Notes: generated from the sequence alone by a model not told the origin. Shown: positions 25,775-34,651, counted from the stretch's first letter. The stretch: 64,000 nt of DNA from an uncultured Pelagimonas sp. (GCA_947497905.1 CANMIH010000001.1:186001-250000), one strand, 5' to 3'. Numbers and translations: made by a program.

Positions 25775-26673
25775 GCGATTGGCTGATCTCGCTTGAAGGC
25801 ACCGACGCGGGTCATCAGCTTGCGCTGGGTTTGGCGCTTTTTGCGGCTCTGCTTCATGCTATCTTTGGCGCCCTGCAGAAGGGGCGGCACGACCCTTGGT
25901 TGACCCGTGGGGCGGTTGATATCTGCTATGCCGCCATCGCTGCGCCTTTTGCACTGTTTGTGGTGCCCTGGCCCGAGCCGCATATGTGGCTGATCTTTGT
26001 CGGGGCTTTTGTCATCCACACGGCTTACAAGCTGTTGCAAGCCTATGCCTATACCAAAGGGTCCTTCACCGTTGTTTACCCGGTAGTGCGCGGAACCGGG
26101 CCCTTGTTTGCAGTGATCGGCGCGTGGTTGATTTTTGATGAGAGCTTTACCGTCACCCAATGGGTGGGGGTGGGCGTTTTGCTGGCGGGCATTTTTGGTC
26201 TGGCGCTGTACAATCTGATCTTTCTTGAAACCGCGCGCGATACACTGAACACGGCATTGGGATTTGCGTTTTTAACCGGGCTGTTTGTCGCGCTCTATAC
26301 CACCTACGATGCCTATGGCATTCGGGCGACCGCCGATCCGTTCACCTTTCTGGCATGGTTTTTCTTTGTTGATGGGCTGTTTATGCCATGCCTCGCATGG
26401 ATGCGTTGGCGCAGCATGGACCAGCGACCCACGCTTGCCCCCCTGATGCTGCGTGGGGCGATTGGGGCGGTTGTGGCGCTGTTCAGCTTTGGGTCGGTGA
26501 TGCTTGCCACGCGATTGGACAAGGTGGGCGAGGCGGCGGTTCTGCGCGAAACCTCGACCGTGTTTGCCGCGCTGATTGGCTGGTTGGTGCTGCGTGAAAC
26601 AGTGGGACCACGGCGCATCGCCTTGATGGTTTTGATTGCTTTGGGCGCTGTGATTGTTGAGCTTGGCGGCTAA
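25771..26673 (+). CDS. DMT-superfamily (EamA-type) transporter
   Basis: A 300-residue integral membrane protein with about ten hydrophobic segments, two EamA halves (about 15-145 and 165-298). This is the usual drug/metabolite transporter layout for export of metabolites such as amino acids. The substrate cannot be told. Its ATG overlaps the acetyltransferase stop by four bases and it precedes yciB by 32 bases, so all belong to one transcription unit. Confidence 0.88.
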   Translation: MSDWLISLEGTDAGHQLALGLALFAALLHAIFGALQKGRHDPWLTRGAVDICYAAIAAPFALFVVPWPEPHMWLIFVGAFVIHTAYKLLQAYAYTKGSFTVVYPVVRGTGPLFAVIGAWLIFDESFTVTQWVGVGVLLAGIFGLALYNLIFLETARDTLNTALGFAFLTGLFVALYTTYDAYGIRATADPFTFLAWFFFVDGLFMPCLAWMRWRSMDQRPTLAPLMLRGAIGAVVALFSFGSVMLATRLDKVGEAAVLRETSTVFAALIGWLVLRETVGPRRIALMVLIALGAVIVELGG

Positions 26674-26705
26674 AGCCCCTATCTCCCCCTGCAAAGGAGA
26701 CACGC

Positions 26706-27320
26706 ATGTCTGAAAATACCGTCAACCCGATGCTCAAGACCGGCCTGGAATACGGGCCGATCCTGGCCTTTTTCGTTGCCTATATTAAGCTGAAAGATCA
26801 GGTCTTTACACTTGGGGGCACCGAATATGACGGGTTCATTCTTGTCACGGCTGGCTTTGTGCCTCTGTTGCTGTTGTCCACGGCGATCTTGTGGAAGCTG
26901 ACCGGGCAGCTGAGCCGGATGCAGGCGGTGACAGCGGTTCTGGTGGTGGTCTTCGGCGGATTGAGTGTCTGGTTGAACGATGATCGGTTCATCAAGATGA
27001 AGCCGACGCTGATCTATCTGCTGTTTGGCGGCGCGTTGAGTGTGGGTTTGATGCGCGGCAAAAGCTATCTGCGGGCGGTGATGGAAGGTCTTATGCCGCT
27101 AGAAGATGAGGGCTGGATGATCCTGACTCGTCGTGTGGCTGGGCTGTTTTTTGGCCTGGCTGCGCTGAATGAGATCGTGTGGCGGTTCATGAGCACTGAA
27201 ACCTGGGTTTATTTCAAAACCTTCGGTCTCACGGCGGCCATCTTTGTGTTTTTCATCACTCAGGCTGGGCTGTTTAAGACCTACGGCATCGAGGACGAGG
27301 GCGAAGAAGAGCAGGGGTAA
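26706..27320 (+). CDS. yciB: Inner-membrane-spanning protein YciB (septation protein A)
   Basis: A 204-residue polytopic protein of the YciB/IspZ family, with five or so hydrophobic segments and typical segments such as GLEYGPILAFFVAYI and RRVAGLFFGLAALNEIVWRF. It interacts with division and elongation machinery and affects envelope integrity. GGAG lies upstream of the ATG. It ends the ftsY operon and is followed immediately by the quadruplex-loop hairpin. Confidence 0.92.
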   Translation: MSENTVNPMLKTGLEYGPILAFFVAYIKLKDQVFTLGGTEYDGFILVTAGFVPLLLLSTAILWKLTGQLSRMQAVTAVLVVVFGGLSVWLNDDRFIKMKPTLIYLLFGGALSVGLMRGKSYLRAVMEGLMPLEDEGWMILTRRVAGLFFGLAALNEIVWRFMSTETWVYFKTFGLTAAIFVFFITQAGLFKTYGIEDEGEEEQG

Positions 27321-27321
27321 A

Positions 27322-27372
27322 CCCGGCTTTTGCAAACGCCCCACCCGCCCACCCGCGTCCGCAAAAGCCGGG
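27322..27372. repeat. Intergenic hairpin with quadruplex-capable loop (copy 2)
   Basis: Perfect 12-bp arms (CCCGGCTTTTGC at 27322-27333 and complement at 27361-27372) enclose a 27-base loop with CCCCACCCGCCCACCC (27339-27354), then GCGTCC. With copy 1 (4977-5036) it shares CCCACCC-N-CCC-N-CCCGC-R-TCCGC across the loop and first base pairs, but the arms differ. It lies between the convergent yciB and AsnC genes; a read-through AsnC transcript would carry the G-rich strand. Confidence 0.75.
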
Positions 27373-27387
27373 CGCGGTTATGTTTTC

Positions 27388-27825
27388 TCAGCTGATGCCC
27401 CGGTCAAACCGGGTGCTGAGGTGGATCAGACTTTCTGAACTGCGCACCCCCTTGGCTTCCCCGATAAGGTCCAGCGTCCGGTCCAGCGTTTCGGTGTCAT
27501 CGGCACTGAGAATTGCGATCATGTCGAAGCGGCCGGAGGTGGTGTGGACTGTCTCGACTTCGGTCAGGCTTTTGAGCCGGGCCAGAACCGCCGGAGTGGC
27601 CCTTGGTTCGACAGAGATCAGCACCGTGGCGCGCAGAGGTGCCCGCAATCCGCTGCCCTTGCGCACCGTAAATCCGGCGATAGCCCCTTTTTCGACCAGC
27701 CGATCAATTCGGGCCTGCACCGTTGTGCGTGCCACACCCAGTCTGCGGGCCAGATCTGCCACCGGCAGGCGGGCGTTTTCAGAAAGCAGTGTAATTAAAG
27801 CACGGTCCGTTTCGTCAATTTGCAT
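27388..27825 (-). CDS. Lrp/AsnC-family transcriptional regulator
   Basis: A 145-residue protein: helix-turn-helix at about 4-55 (ALITLLSENARLPVADLARRLGVARTTVQARIDRLV) and a RAM ligand domain (about 65-140). The start at 27825 gives the family's usual length; the longer upstream frame is not supported. It is divergent from the decarboxylase gene at 27936 and is therefore the likely regulator of that gene, responding to an amino acid such as lysine or ornithine by analogy. Confidence 0.9.
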   Translation of the reverse strand: MQIDETDRALITLLSENARLPVADLARRLGVARTTVQARIDRLVEKGAIAGFTVRKGSGLRAPLRATVLISVEPRATPAVLARLKSLTEVETVHTTSGRFDMIAILSADDTETLDRTLDLIGEAKGVRSSESLIHLSTRFDRGIS

Positions 27826-27935
27826 GGCTATCCTGTCATATCGTCGCATATTTCGGTCAATATTGCAGATATGCCACGTGAAAACGAGTGTCAGACCTCG
27901 CAAAATGAGGGAAACAGGCAAAGGACACCGAGCAT

Positions 27936-29054
27936 ATGACCCTTCAGCAGCCCCTTGCACGGGATCCACAGTCCTGGTTGCGTCGCGCAGGCCCCGAAGA
28001 TCCGGTCTATTTCTTCAATCCCATCACATTGCGTGAGACGGCCAAACGGTTTCTGACGGGTTTTCCCGGTGAAGTGACCTATGCGGTAAAGGCAAACCCG
28101 CATGACGAAGTTTTGGAAACACTGGCTGAGGCCGGGCTTGAGGCCTTTGATGTGGCGTCTCCAATTGAGATGGCATTGGTGAACCGCGCGCGCCGCTCCG
28201 CGCGCTTGCATTACCACAACCCGGTGCGCTCCAAATCAGAAGTGGCGCAGGGGCGCCAATTTGGCATCACCAGCTGGTCGATTGATCGTCATAGTGAATT
28301 GGACAAGCTTGGGGATATCACAGGCGCAGAAATTGCCGTGCGGCTGAAGCTGCCGGTTGAGGGTGCGAGCTATGATTTTGGCCGTAAGTTCGGTGCCGAT
28401 CCCGAGACGGCGGTTGAGCTGCTAAAGACGGTTGTCACCCGGGGCGGGGTCCCCTCGATCACGTTCCATCCTGGCACGCAATGTCATGATGCCGGTGCCT
28501 GGGAGGCCTATATTCAGGCGAGCGCCGATGTGGCCAAGAGGGCCGGAGTGACACTTCATCGATTGAATGTGGGTGGAGGGTTCCCATCCCATCGCTGTGA
28601 CCGGTTACCTGACCTGCAGAAGATCTTTGCCACGATTGCCGCGGCCAAAGCGGAGGCGTTTGGCGGGGATGGGCCCGCGCTTGTTTGCGAGCCGGGGCGG
28701 GGCATGGTGGCCGAGGCGTTTCAGCTCGCGCTGCAGGTCAAGGCCGTGTGTGATGATACCATTTTCCTCAATGATGGCATCTATGGCGGCTTGAGTGAGT
28801 GGAAAGATATCGGCGCCTCAAGCCGGGTCACGGCCGTTGCAACCTCAGGCAGTCACAGCGACAGGATGCGGGACTTTACGGTTTTTGGTCCGACATGTGA
28901 TAGCATTGACACGCTGCCCGAAACCATTTCGCTGCCTGCGGATCTCAAAGAAGGGGATTACCTGCTGTTTGATGGGATGGGGGCCTATTCCACTGCTTTG
29001 GCAACGCGTTTCAATGGGTTTGGCGATTATCGTATCGTGACGTTGACACGCTAA
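27936..29054 (+). CDS. Ornithine/lysine-type PLP decarboxylase (fold type III)
   Basis: A 372-residue alanine-racemase-fold decarboxylase. The PLP lysine is in TYAVKANP (about 48-55), the phosphate-binding Gly run in NVGGGFPSH (about 211-219), EPGRGMVAE follows (about 250-258), and VFGPTCDSID (about 315-324) supplies the active-site Cys and Asp of ornithine decarboxylases. It would yield putrescine or cadaverine from the amino acid. It is short (eukaryotic-type ODCs exceed 400 residues), as is usual in alphaproteobacteria. It is divergent from the AsnC gene. Confidence 0.9.
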   Translation: MTLQQPLARDPQSWLRRAGPEDPVYFFNPITLRETAKRFLTGFPGEVTYAVKANPHDEVLETLAEAGLEAFDVASPIEMALVNRARRSARLHYHNPVRSKSEVAQGRQFGITSWSIDRHSELDKLGDITGAEIAVRLKLPVEGASYDFGRKFGADPETAVELLKTVVTRGGVPSITFHPGTQCHDAGAWEAYIQASADVAKRAGVTLHRLNVGGGFPSHRCDRLPDLQKIFATIAAAKAEAFGGDGPALVCEPGRGMVAEAFQLALQVKAVCDDTIFLNDGIYGGLSEWKDIGASSRVTAVATSGSHSDRMRDFTVFGPTCDSIDTLPETISLPADLKEGDYLLFDGMGAYSTALATRFNGFGDYRIVTLTR

Positions 29055-29118
29055 CCTCTGGACTTGTGCGGTGTTTCCCCCCATTTCTTTGAGGCGCAAA
29101 GAAATACAGGGGCGGGTC

Positions 29119-31416
29119 ATGGACACCTTCGGAAAAAGCCAATCGGTCAAACGTGTTGAAGATGTTCGGTTTCTCACCGGTGAAGGGCGCTATGTCGATG
29201 ATATCGCACCTGATGCCGCCCTGCATGCTTTTGTCTTTCGGTCGCCTGTTGCCCATGCGGTGATTGAAACGCTTGATGTGGCCGATGCGCGGTCGTCTGA
29301 AGGGGTACATGCGGTTATCGTGGCGGAAGATCTCGAGGCTGCGGGGCTTGATGCGCATATTTCCTATACGCCGGCACCAAGCCGAGATGGCTCTGTTTGG
29401 CCCGCGCCCAGGCGTCCGATATTGGCGGAAAACCGGGTCCGCTTTGTTGGTGAGCCTATCGCGGTTGTCATTGCCGAAACACTGCAGCAGGCGAAAGATG
29501 CCGCTGAGCTGATTGAGTTTGATTACGAAGATCTCCCGGTCAAACTGGATTTGAACCCTGGGGGACAGGCGCTGTTTGACGAGCTGCCTGACAATCGCGC
29601 CTTTGACTATGGCATCGGAGATGAAGCGGCCACCGAGGCAGCGTTTGAAGCGGCGGCAAAGGTGATCTCGCTGGAGATTCCCGACAACCGGATCATCGTC
29701 AATTCCATGGAGCCACGCGGCTGTTTTGCGGAGTGGGCTGAGGGCCGGTTGCACATGTCCTTTAATGGGCAGGGTGTCTGGGGCATGAAAGATCGTTTGG
29801 TCACGGTGCTGGGGCTGGATGAACAGGATGTTCGTGTCACCACCACGGATGTGGGCGGCGGCTTTGGCATGAAGGGGATGGTGTACCCCGAAAACTTTGT
29901 TGTGGCTTTCGCTGCCCGTCATTTGAACCGGCCCGTGCGCTGGATGTCCGAGCGGACCGAAGCGATGTTGTCTGATAATGCCGGGCGCGACCTGCAGACA
30001 CTGGCTGAGCTGGCTTTTGATGCCAATCACCGCATTTTGGGATACCGCGTCAGCACCCGCAGCAATCTGGGGGCCTACAGTTCGCAGTTCGCCCAAATGA
30101 TCCAATCCGAGCTCTTTGCCCGGGTTCTGACCGGCCCCTATGACATCCCGGTGGCTTATCAACGGTGTGAAGGCATCTATACCAATACCACTCAGGTCGA
30201 TGCCTATCGTGGGGCGGGGCGTCCGGAAGCCATTTATGTGCTCGAGCGCTTGATGGACCGCGCAGCGCGAGAGCTGGGTATTGCCCCCAATGATTTGCGG
30301 CGGCGCAATTTTATCGCGCCAGACCAGTTTCCATATGCAACCGTTACAGGTGAAACCTACGACGTCGGAGATTTTTCTCGGGTGCTAACACGCGCCGAGC
30401 AAACCTCTGATATTGCGGGATATGCCGCGCGTTCCGCGGCAGATCGCAATGCGGGTCGGCTGCGTGGTTTGGGGATCTGTTACTATATTGAAAGCATTTT
30501 GGGTGCACCCTCTGAGGATGTGAAGGTTGAGTTCACCGAGGAGGGCGGCGCGCTGATTTATGTCGGGACACAGTCGAACGGGCAGGGCCATGAAACGGTC
30601 TTTGCACAGTTCCTGTCGGACCAGACGGGCATCCCCGCGGACCGGATTGCGGTTGTGCAGGGTGACAGCGATCGGATTGCCCGCGGTGGCGGCACGGGGG
30701 GATCGCGTTCCGTGACGGTGCAGACCAATGTCACATTGACTGCGGTGGCGGATATCAAGGCCGGGTTTGGCGCGTTTCTCGCAGAGGAATTCGACGTCGA
30801 GGCCAATCAGGTTAGTTTTGATGACGAACATTTCCGCATTGAGGGCTCAAATGAGACCCCGGGTATGTTGGATGTGGCCGCGCGGGCGCGGGCGGCTGGG
30901 CGCGATGATTTGCTAAGCTGGACTGCAACACAGAAACTGCCGGGCAGGTCGTATCCCAATGGGGCCCATATTGCCGAAGTTGTGATCGACCCAGAAACAG
31001 GGGAAACGAAGGTTGACCGTTACTCAGTGGTTGATGATTTTGGCAACCTTATCAATCCGATGCTTGCCGAGGGGCAGGTGCATGGCGGTGTGGCTCAGGG
31101 GCTGGGGCAAGCCCTGTGCGAGCACGTTGTTTACGATGAAGATGGCCAACTGCTCACGGCGACTTTTATGGACTATGCGATGCCACGCGCCGACACTTTG
31201 CCTATGATCGGATTCGATACAGTGCCCGTGCCGTCAACCGCAAACCCCATGGGGATGAAAGGCTGTGGCGAGGCCGGGACGGTTGGGGCCATGGCAGCGG
31301 TGGCCAACGCGGTTCAGGATGCGCTTTGGGCGCGTGGGATCAAACAAGTGGATATGCCATTCACACCAATGCGCGTGTGGGAAATGTTGAAGGATGCAGA
31401 ACAACAAGCTCAGTGA
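29119..31416 (+). CDS. Xanthine-dehydrogenase-family molybdopterin-binding large subunit (form-II CoxL-like)
   Basis: A 765-residue molybdenum hydroxylase large subunit: the a/b-hammerhead domain (about 15-130) followed by two MoCo-binding domains. GGGFGMKG (about 250-257) and GMKGCGEAGTVGA (about 713-725, catalytic Glu) are visible. The loop reads AYRGAGRPEA, the form-II signature, not the AYRCSFR of true CO dehydrogenase. CO oxidation is therefore not supported; an aldehyde or heterocycle hydroxylase is likelier. No medium (FAD) or small (2Fe-2S) subunit is nearby, which is unusual. The start at 29119 is favoured over 29071. Confidence 0.83.
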   Translation: MDTFGKSQSVKRVEDVRFLTGEGRYVDDIAPDAALHAFVFRSPVAHAVIETLDVADARSSEGVHAVIVAEDLEAAGLDAHISYTPAPSRDGSVWPAPRRPILAENRVRFVGEPIAVVIAETLQQAKDAAELIEFDYEDLPVKLDLNPGGQALFDELPDNRAFDYGIGDEAATEAAFEAAAKVISLEIPDNRIIVNSMEPRGCFAEWAEGRLHMSFNGQGVWGMKDRLVTVLGLDEQDVRVTTTDVGGGFGMKGMVYPENFVVAFAARHLNRPVRWMSERTEAMLSDNAGRDLQTLAELAFDANHRILGYRVSTRSNLGAYSSQFAQMIQSELFARVLTGPYDIPVAYQRCEGIYTNTTQVDAYRGAGRPEAIYVLERLMDRAARELGIAPNDLRRRNFIAPDQFPYATVTGETYDVGDFSRVLTRAEQTSDIAGYAARSAADRNAGRLRGLGICYYIESILGAPSEDVKVEFTEEGGALIYVGTQSNGQGHETVFAQFLSDQTGIPADRIAVVQGDSDRIARGGGTGGSRSVTVQTNVTLTAVADIKAGFGAFLAEEFDVEANQVSFDDEHFRIEGSNETPGMLDVAARARAAGRDDLLSWTATQKLPGRSYPNGAHIAEVVIDPETGETKVDRYSVVDDFGNLINPMLAEGQVHGGVAQGLGQALCEHVVYDEDGQLLTATFMDYAMPRADTLPMIGFDTVPVPSTANPMGMKGCGEAGTVGAMAAVANAVQDALWARGIKQVDMPFTPMRVWEMLKDAEQQAQ

Positions 31417-32446
31417 TCATGTTCTAGGATGGTTCCGAAAGCGCTTTGCCTCGGACCACACCGCGCTGACGCCGCGACGCGGCCCGCGCAACCATGTGAT
31501 TATTCTTGATGGCACGGCCTCTTCTTTGGACCACGGGGATGAGACCAACGCCGGGCTTGCGTTCAAACTGCTCTGCGATGAGGGGAGCGCCAGCGTCTAT
31601 TATGAGGCGGGTATCCAATGGGACGACTGGCGGAGCACCCGTGATGTGATGATGGGGCGGGGCATCAATCGTCAGATCTGTCGCGCCTATGGGTATCTGG
31701 CGTCACGGTATCGTCCGGGAGATCGGATCTTTTTCCTGGGCTATTCGCGGGGCGCTTATGCGGTGCGCTCATTGGCGGGGGCGATCGACCGCGTTGGTCT
31801 GCTGAAGGCCGAACACGCGACCGAACGCAATATTCGCCAGATCTACCGCCTGTATCGCTATGACCCGGCAGGGGACGCCGCGCGGTTTTTCCGTGAGCAA
31901 TATTGTCATGAAGCCGCTCCGATTGAGATGGTTGGTGTTTGGGACACGGTCAAAGCGCTGGGTCTGCGCCTGCCGCTTCTGTGGCGTTTGACCGAACAGA
32001 GCCATGCGTTTCACAATCACGAATTGGGGGACAGCATCAAACGTGGGTTTCATGCGCTGGCCCATGATGAGACACGTGCGGCCTTTTCCCCTGTCTTGTG
32101 GACCTGTCGCCCGGGCTGGGAGGGGCAAATCGAACAAGTCTGGTTCCGTGGCACACATGGGGATATCGGTGGTCAGCTGGGGGGAGAGACTGAGGCGCGC
32201 GGTCTCTCGAATATCCCTCTGGTGTGGATGCTTGAACGTGCCGAAGCCAGTGGACTGCCCCTGCCTGACGGATGGCAGGCCCGGTTTCCCTGTGATGCCA
32301 CTGCGCCTTCGGTGGGAACCTGGCAAGGATTTGGCAAACTCTTCCTTCTGCGAGGGCGACGGGATGTCGGGACAGATCGTTCTGAGCTTGTGCATGACAG
32401 CCTGTCGCTGACCGGCTTGTCCTCTTTGACGCGGGTCAGTGCCTAA
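31394..32446 (+). CDS. DUF2235 alpha/beta-hydrolase-type protein
   Basis: A 350-residue protein of the DUF2235 family. It has a nucleophile motif GYSRGAYAVRSLAG (about 116-129), an early ILDGTAS segment, and a late WFRGTHGDIGGQ segment with the catalytic-type Asp and His. Family members include Tle1-type phospholipase effectors, but there is no type VI secretion gene here and no signal peptide, so a toxin role is unsupported. The start overlaps the CoxL-like gene by 23 bases. A hairpin and T run follow at 32578-32606. Confidence 0.8.
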   Translation: MQNNKLSDHVLGWFRKRFASDHTALTPRRGPRNHVIILDGTASSLDHGDETNAGLAFKLLCDEGSASVYYEAGIQWDDWRSTRDVMMGRGINRQICRAYGYLASRYRPGDRIFFLGYSRGAYAVRSLAGAIDRVGLLKAEHATERNIRQIYRLYRYDPAGDAARFFREQYCHEAAPIEMVGVWDTVKALGLRLPLLWRLTEQSHAFHNHELGDSIKRGFHALAHDETRAAFSPVLWTCRPGWEGQIEQVWFRGTHGDIGGQLGGETEARGLSNIPLVWMLERAEASGLPLPDGWQARFPCDATAPSVGTWQGFGKLFLLRGRRDVGTDRSELVHDSLSLTGLSSLTRVSA

Positions 32447-32499
32447 ATTTTCCGGTCAAGAAAAATCTTCACAAAATATTTACGCCTCTTTAAAGCGTG

Positions 32500-32606
32500 G
32501 CAATTTAGCCTATCTCTACTACAGGACGCAGGATCGGAACCCCTGCGACACCTTCACTGTCCCTCGTTCCGTAACTCGACGCCCGGCGATGTCCGGGCGT
32601 CTTTTT
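32500..32606 (+). ncRNA. Candidate small RNA or structured 3' UTR
   Basis: The region after the DUF2235 stop holds a short hairpin CGCAGG/CCTGCG (32527-32532 with 32542-32547), an unpaired CCCTCGTTCC stretch, and a strong terminator at 32578-32601. The combination of upstream A/T-rich DNA (32455-32515), a hairpin and a strong terminator is how many alphaproteobacterial sRNAs look. I recognise no known RNA family. It could equally be the long 3' tail of the upstream mRNA. The start position is only approximate. Confidence 0.35.
32578..32606 (+). terminator. Intrinsic terminator
   Basis: GACGCCCGG (32578-32586) pairs with CCGGGCGTC (32593-32601) around CGATGT, followed by TTTTT. It ends either the DUF2235 mRNA or a separate small RNA. 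Confidence 0.88.
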
Positions 32607-32624
32607 CGTTTACATACGCTGAAG

Positions 32625-33266
32625 TTATGCGGGAGAGGTCTGTAAACTCTGTGAGGTATGGCCTGTGCTGAGGAGCCATTCTGCGATCAGAAGGTTCGGC
32701 ACCCAACACAGCCAGGCCACCAACGGATATCCAATCTCAAATCCAAAAATTGCCTGAAGAAGGGGCAGTTCAAGACGTAGGGATACAGCCGCCAGCGTCA
32801 GCGCGGCCGATCTGACCATCCACGCGCGGTGTGCGGCAATCTCTCCTTGAATGGCGAGCCAGATGGCGCGAGCTGTGAAGGCAGCCCAAAGCACGGCTAA
32901 TGCGGCAAACCCCATTGCAGCAAAGGGCCCGGCTTCTGTGGTCACAGCCAAGGCAAGACCAGACAGGCTTCCGACGGCGATTGAGGCGCCATAAAGGCGG
33001 CCCAGCCAGCGGTGCAGGCCAAGACGGGTGCGGCGCAGGCGGGGTGAAAATTGGATTGGCAGCAGAGCGAGCGCAATTGTGGCACCGGTGATGTGGCCAT
33101 AGAGCGCCAGAGGTCGGTTTGCCGCGTGATGTGCCATGAAGTCGCCCGCCATTTGAATGGGGAGCATCAAATATCTGGCGGAGGCGAGGGCAACCAAAAC
33201 CGTTAGCAGCCAAAGAACGCGCTGTGACCAGAGAGTGGTCAGAAAAGGGGGAAACGAAACAGGCAT
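32625..33266 (-). CDS. DUF2306 membrane protein
   Basis: A 213-residue integral membrane protein with about six hydrophobic segments and the DUF2306 features GHITGATIALALLPIQF (about 53-69) and LHRWLGRLYG with His and Arg near a membrane edge. Its function is unknown. The start at 33266 fits the family; upstream in-frame sequence crosses the TetR operator region and is not coding. It is divergent from a TetR gene 84 bases away, the likely regulator. Confidence 0.82.
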   Translation of the reverse strand: MPVSFPPFLTTLWSQRVLWLLTVLVALASARYLMLPIQMAGDFMAHHAANRPLALYGHITGATIALALLPIQFSPRLRRTRLGLHRWLGRLYGASIAVGSLSGLALAVTTEAGPFAAMGFAALAVLWAAFTARAIWLAIQGEIAAHRAWMVRSAALTLAAVSLRLELPLLQAIFGFEIGYPLVAWLCWVPNLLIAEWLLSTGHTSQSLQTSPA

Positions 33267-33289
33267 GGGGCACTCCAGAATCATGTGAA

Positions 33290-33329
33290 CTTGACAGTGT
33301 AAAGTAGTGCTAGACTTGACGCTGTCAAG
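33290..33329. promoter_or_regulatory. Two operator copies between DUF2306 and TetR genes
   Basis: CTTGACGCTGTCAAG (33315-33329) is a perfect 6-3-6 palindrome. CTTGACAGTGTAAAG (33290-33304) is the same with one mismatch, 25 bases away. Both lie in the divergent gap, consistent with binding by the TetR protein. Confidence 0.65.
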
Positions 33330-33349
33330 GTTGGCATTAAACTGCCCGG

Positions 33350-33961
33350 ATGACTGAAAATGCCGACAAGAAAAAACACCATCATGGAAACCTGCGCGCG
33401 GCGTTGGTTTCTGCAGGGATTGAGCTTTTGGAAGAAGGCGGTCTAGAGGCTTTGACGTTGCGCAAATGTGCGGCGCGCGCCGGTGTCTCACATGCCGCTC
33501 CGGCCCATCACTTTGAGGGGCTGCAGGGACTGAAACATGCGATTGCAGAGGAAGGGTTTAGACTATTCTCGGCCCATCTCCAACGTGCGATTGAAGCAGG
33601 CCCGCAATCTGATCGGGGGCGCCTGAATTCAATCTGCCGGGGCTATCTGCTTTTTGGGCTTCAGCATCGTGGGGTGTTGAATGTGATCTTTGGAGGGAAA
33701 GGTTTGGCGGGCTTGGTGGCCTCGCCCAGCGGCAAAAAGGAAGCGCATGCTTACCTGCTTCTCAGACAGGTCTGCGCACCGTTTGTGCCAGAGGGGGTAG
33801 ACCCACAGGTGGTGGAGGCGCAGGTCTGGTCTTTGATCCATGGGTTCACATTGTTGCATCTGGCGGGCGAGTTTGGTCCACCCGCAGTGCCAGAAGACGG
33901 TGGCGCCTTTGATCAGGTCATGGGCCTGCTTGATGCATTGCCGATGCCGCCCAAGGCTTGA
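33350..33961 (+). CDS. TetR/AcrR-family transcriptional regulator
   Basis: A 203-residue regulator: a Lys/His-rich start (TENADKKKHHHGNL), an N-terminal helix-turn-helix (about 14-60, ALTLRKCAARAGVSHAAPAHHF) and a helical C-terminal domain (about 90-200). The two palindromes at 33290-33329 are its likely sites, controlling the divergent DUF2306 gene and itself. The signal it senses is unknown. It is followed 54 bases later by hisH. Confidence 0.9.
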   Translation: MTENADKKKHHHGNLRAALVSAGIELLEEGGLEALTLRKCAARAGVSHAAPAHHFEGLQGLKHAIAEEGFRLFSAHLQRAIEAGPQSDRGRLNSICRGYLLFGLQHRGVLNVIFGGKGLAGLVASPSGKKEAHAYLLLRQVCAPFVPEGVDPQVVEAQVWSLIHGFTLLHLAGEFGPPAVPEDGGAFDQVMGLLDALPMPPKA

Positions 33962-34015
33962 CCCTGCTGGGAAATCCCGGCACTTGGACTGCGGATCAGA
34001 AAGAGGACCGATGTC

Positions 34016-34651
34016 ATGCTCACAGCGATCATTGATTATGAAAGCGGCAATCTGCACAGCGCAGAAAAGGCGTTTCAGCGCATGGCAGAGGAAACCGGCG
34101 CGGGGCAGGTGGTTGTCACCGATGACCCCGATGTCGTGGCCAAGGCGGATCATCTGGTATTGCCCGGCGATGGCGCTTTTCCGGCCTGTGCGGCTGCCTT
34201 GCGCGCGTCAGGCTGTTTTGATGCTATGGTTGAGGCTGTCGAACACAAAGGTCGTCCGTTTCTGGGCATCTGTGTCGGCATGCAACTGATGGCCCGCAAG
34301 GGGCATGAATACGATGAAACCGATGGTCTGGGGTGGGTCGACGGAGAGGTGCGCAAAATCGCACCTGCTGATCCGACGTTTAAAGTGCCGCATATGGGCT
34401 GGAATGATCTGGTGATCGACACGCCGCACCCAGTGCTTGAAGGGCTGTCAAATGGCGATCACGTCTATTTCGTCCATTCTTATCAGATGCAAATGTCTGA
34501 TCTGGGACAGCGATTGGCCCATGTCGATTATGCGGGCGATGTGACGGGGATTGTTGGCACCGACAACCGCATCGGGTTTCAGTTCCATCCGGAAAAGAGC
34601 GCGGACATCGGGCTGCGGTTGATTGCCAACTTTTTGCAGTGGCGTCCTTAA
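34016..34651 (+). CDS. hisH: Imidazole glycerol phosphate synthase, glutaminase subunit
   Basis: A 211-residue class I glutamine amidotransferase. The nucleophilic Cys lies in LGICVGMQLM (about 81-90) and the His/Glu pair in FHPEKS (about 191-196). HisH supplies ammonia to HisF to form imidazole-glycerol phosphate and AICAR from PRFAR. It lies about 570 bases upstream of hisA, with a DUF2147 gene on the other strand between. A terminator follows immediately. Confidence 0.96.
   Translation: MLTAIIDYESGNLHSAEKAFQRMAEETGAGQVVVTDDPDVVAKADHLVLPGDGAFPACAAALRASGCFDAMVEAVEHKGRPFLGICVGMQLMARKGHEYDETDGLGWVDGEVRKIAPADPTFKVPHMGWNDLVIDTPHPVLEGLSNGDHVYFVHSYQMQMSDLGQRLAHVDYAGDVTGIVGTDNRIGFQFHPEKSADIGLRLIANFLQWRP

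Noticed and set aside
29119-31416. True aerobic CO dehydrogenase
   Set aside because: The active loop has AYRGAGR rather than AYRCSFR and the other two subunits are missing here.
31394-32446. Type VI secretion effector (Tle1-type) for the DUF2235 gene
   Set aside because: No VgrG, PAAR, chaperone or immunity gene is nearby; the shared domain alone is not enough.
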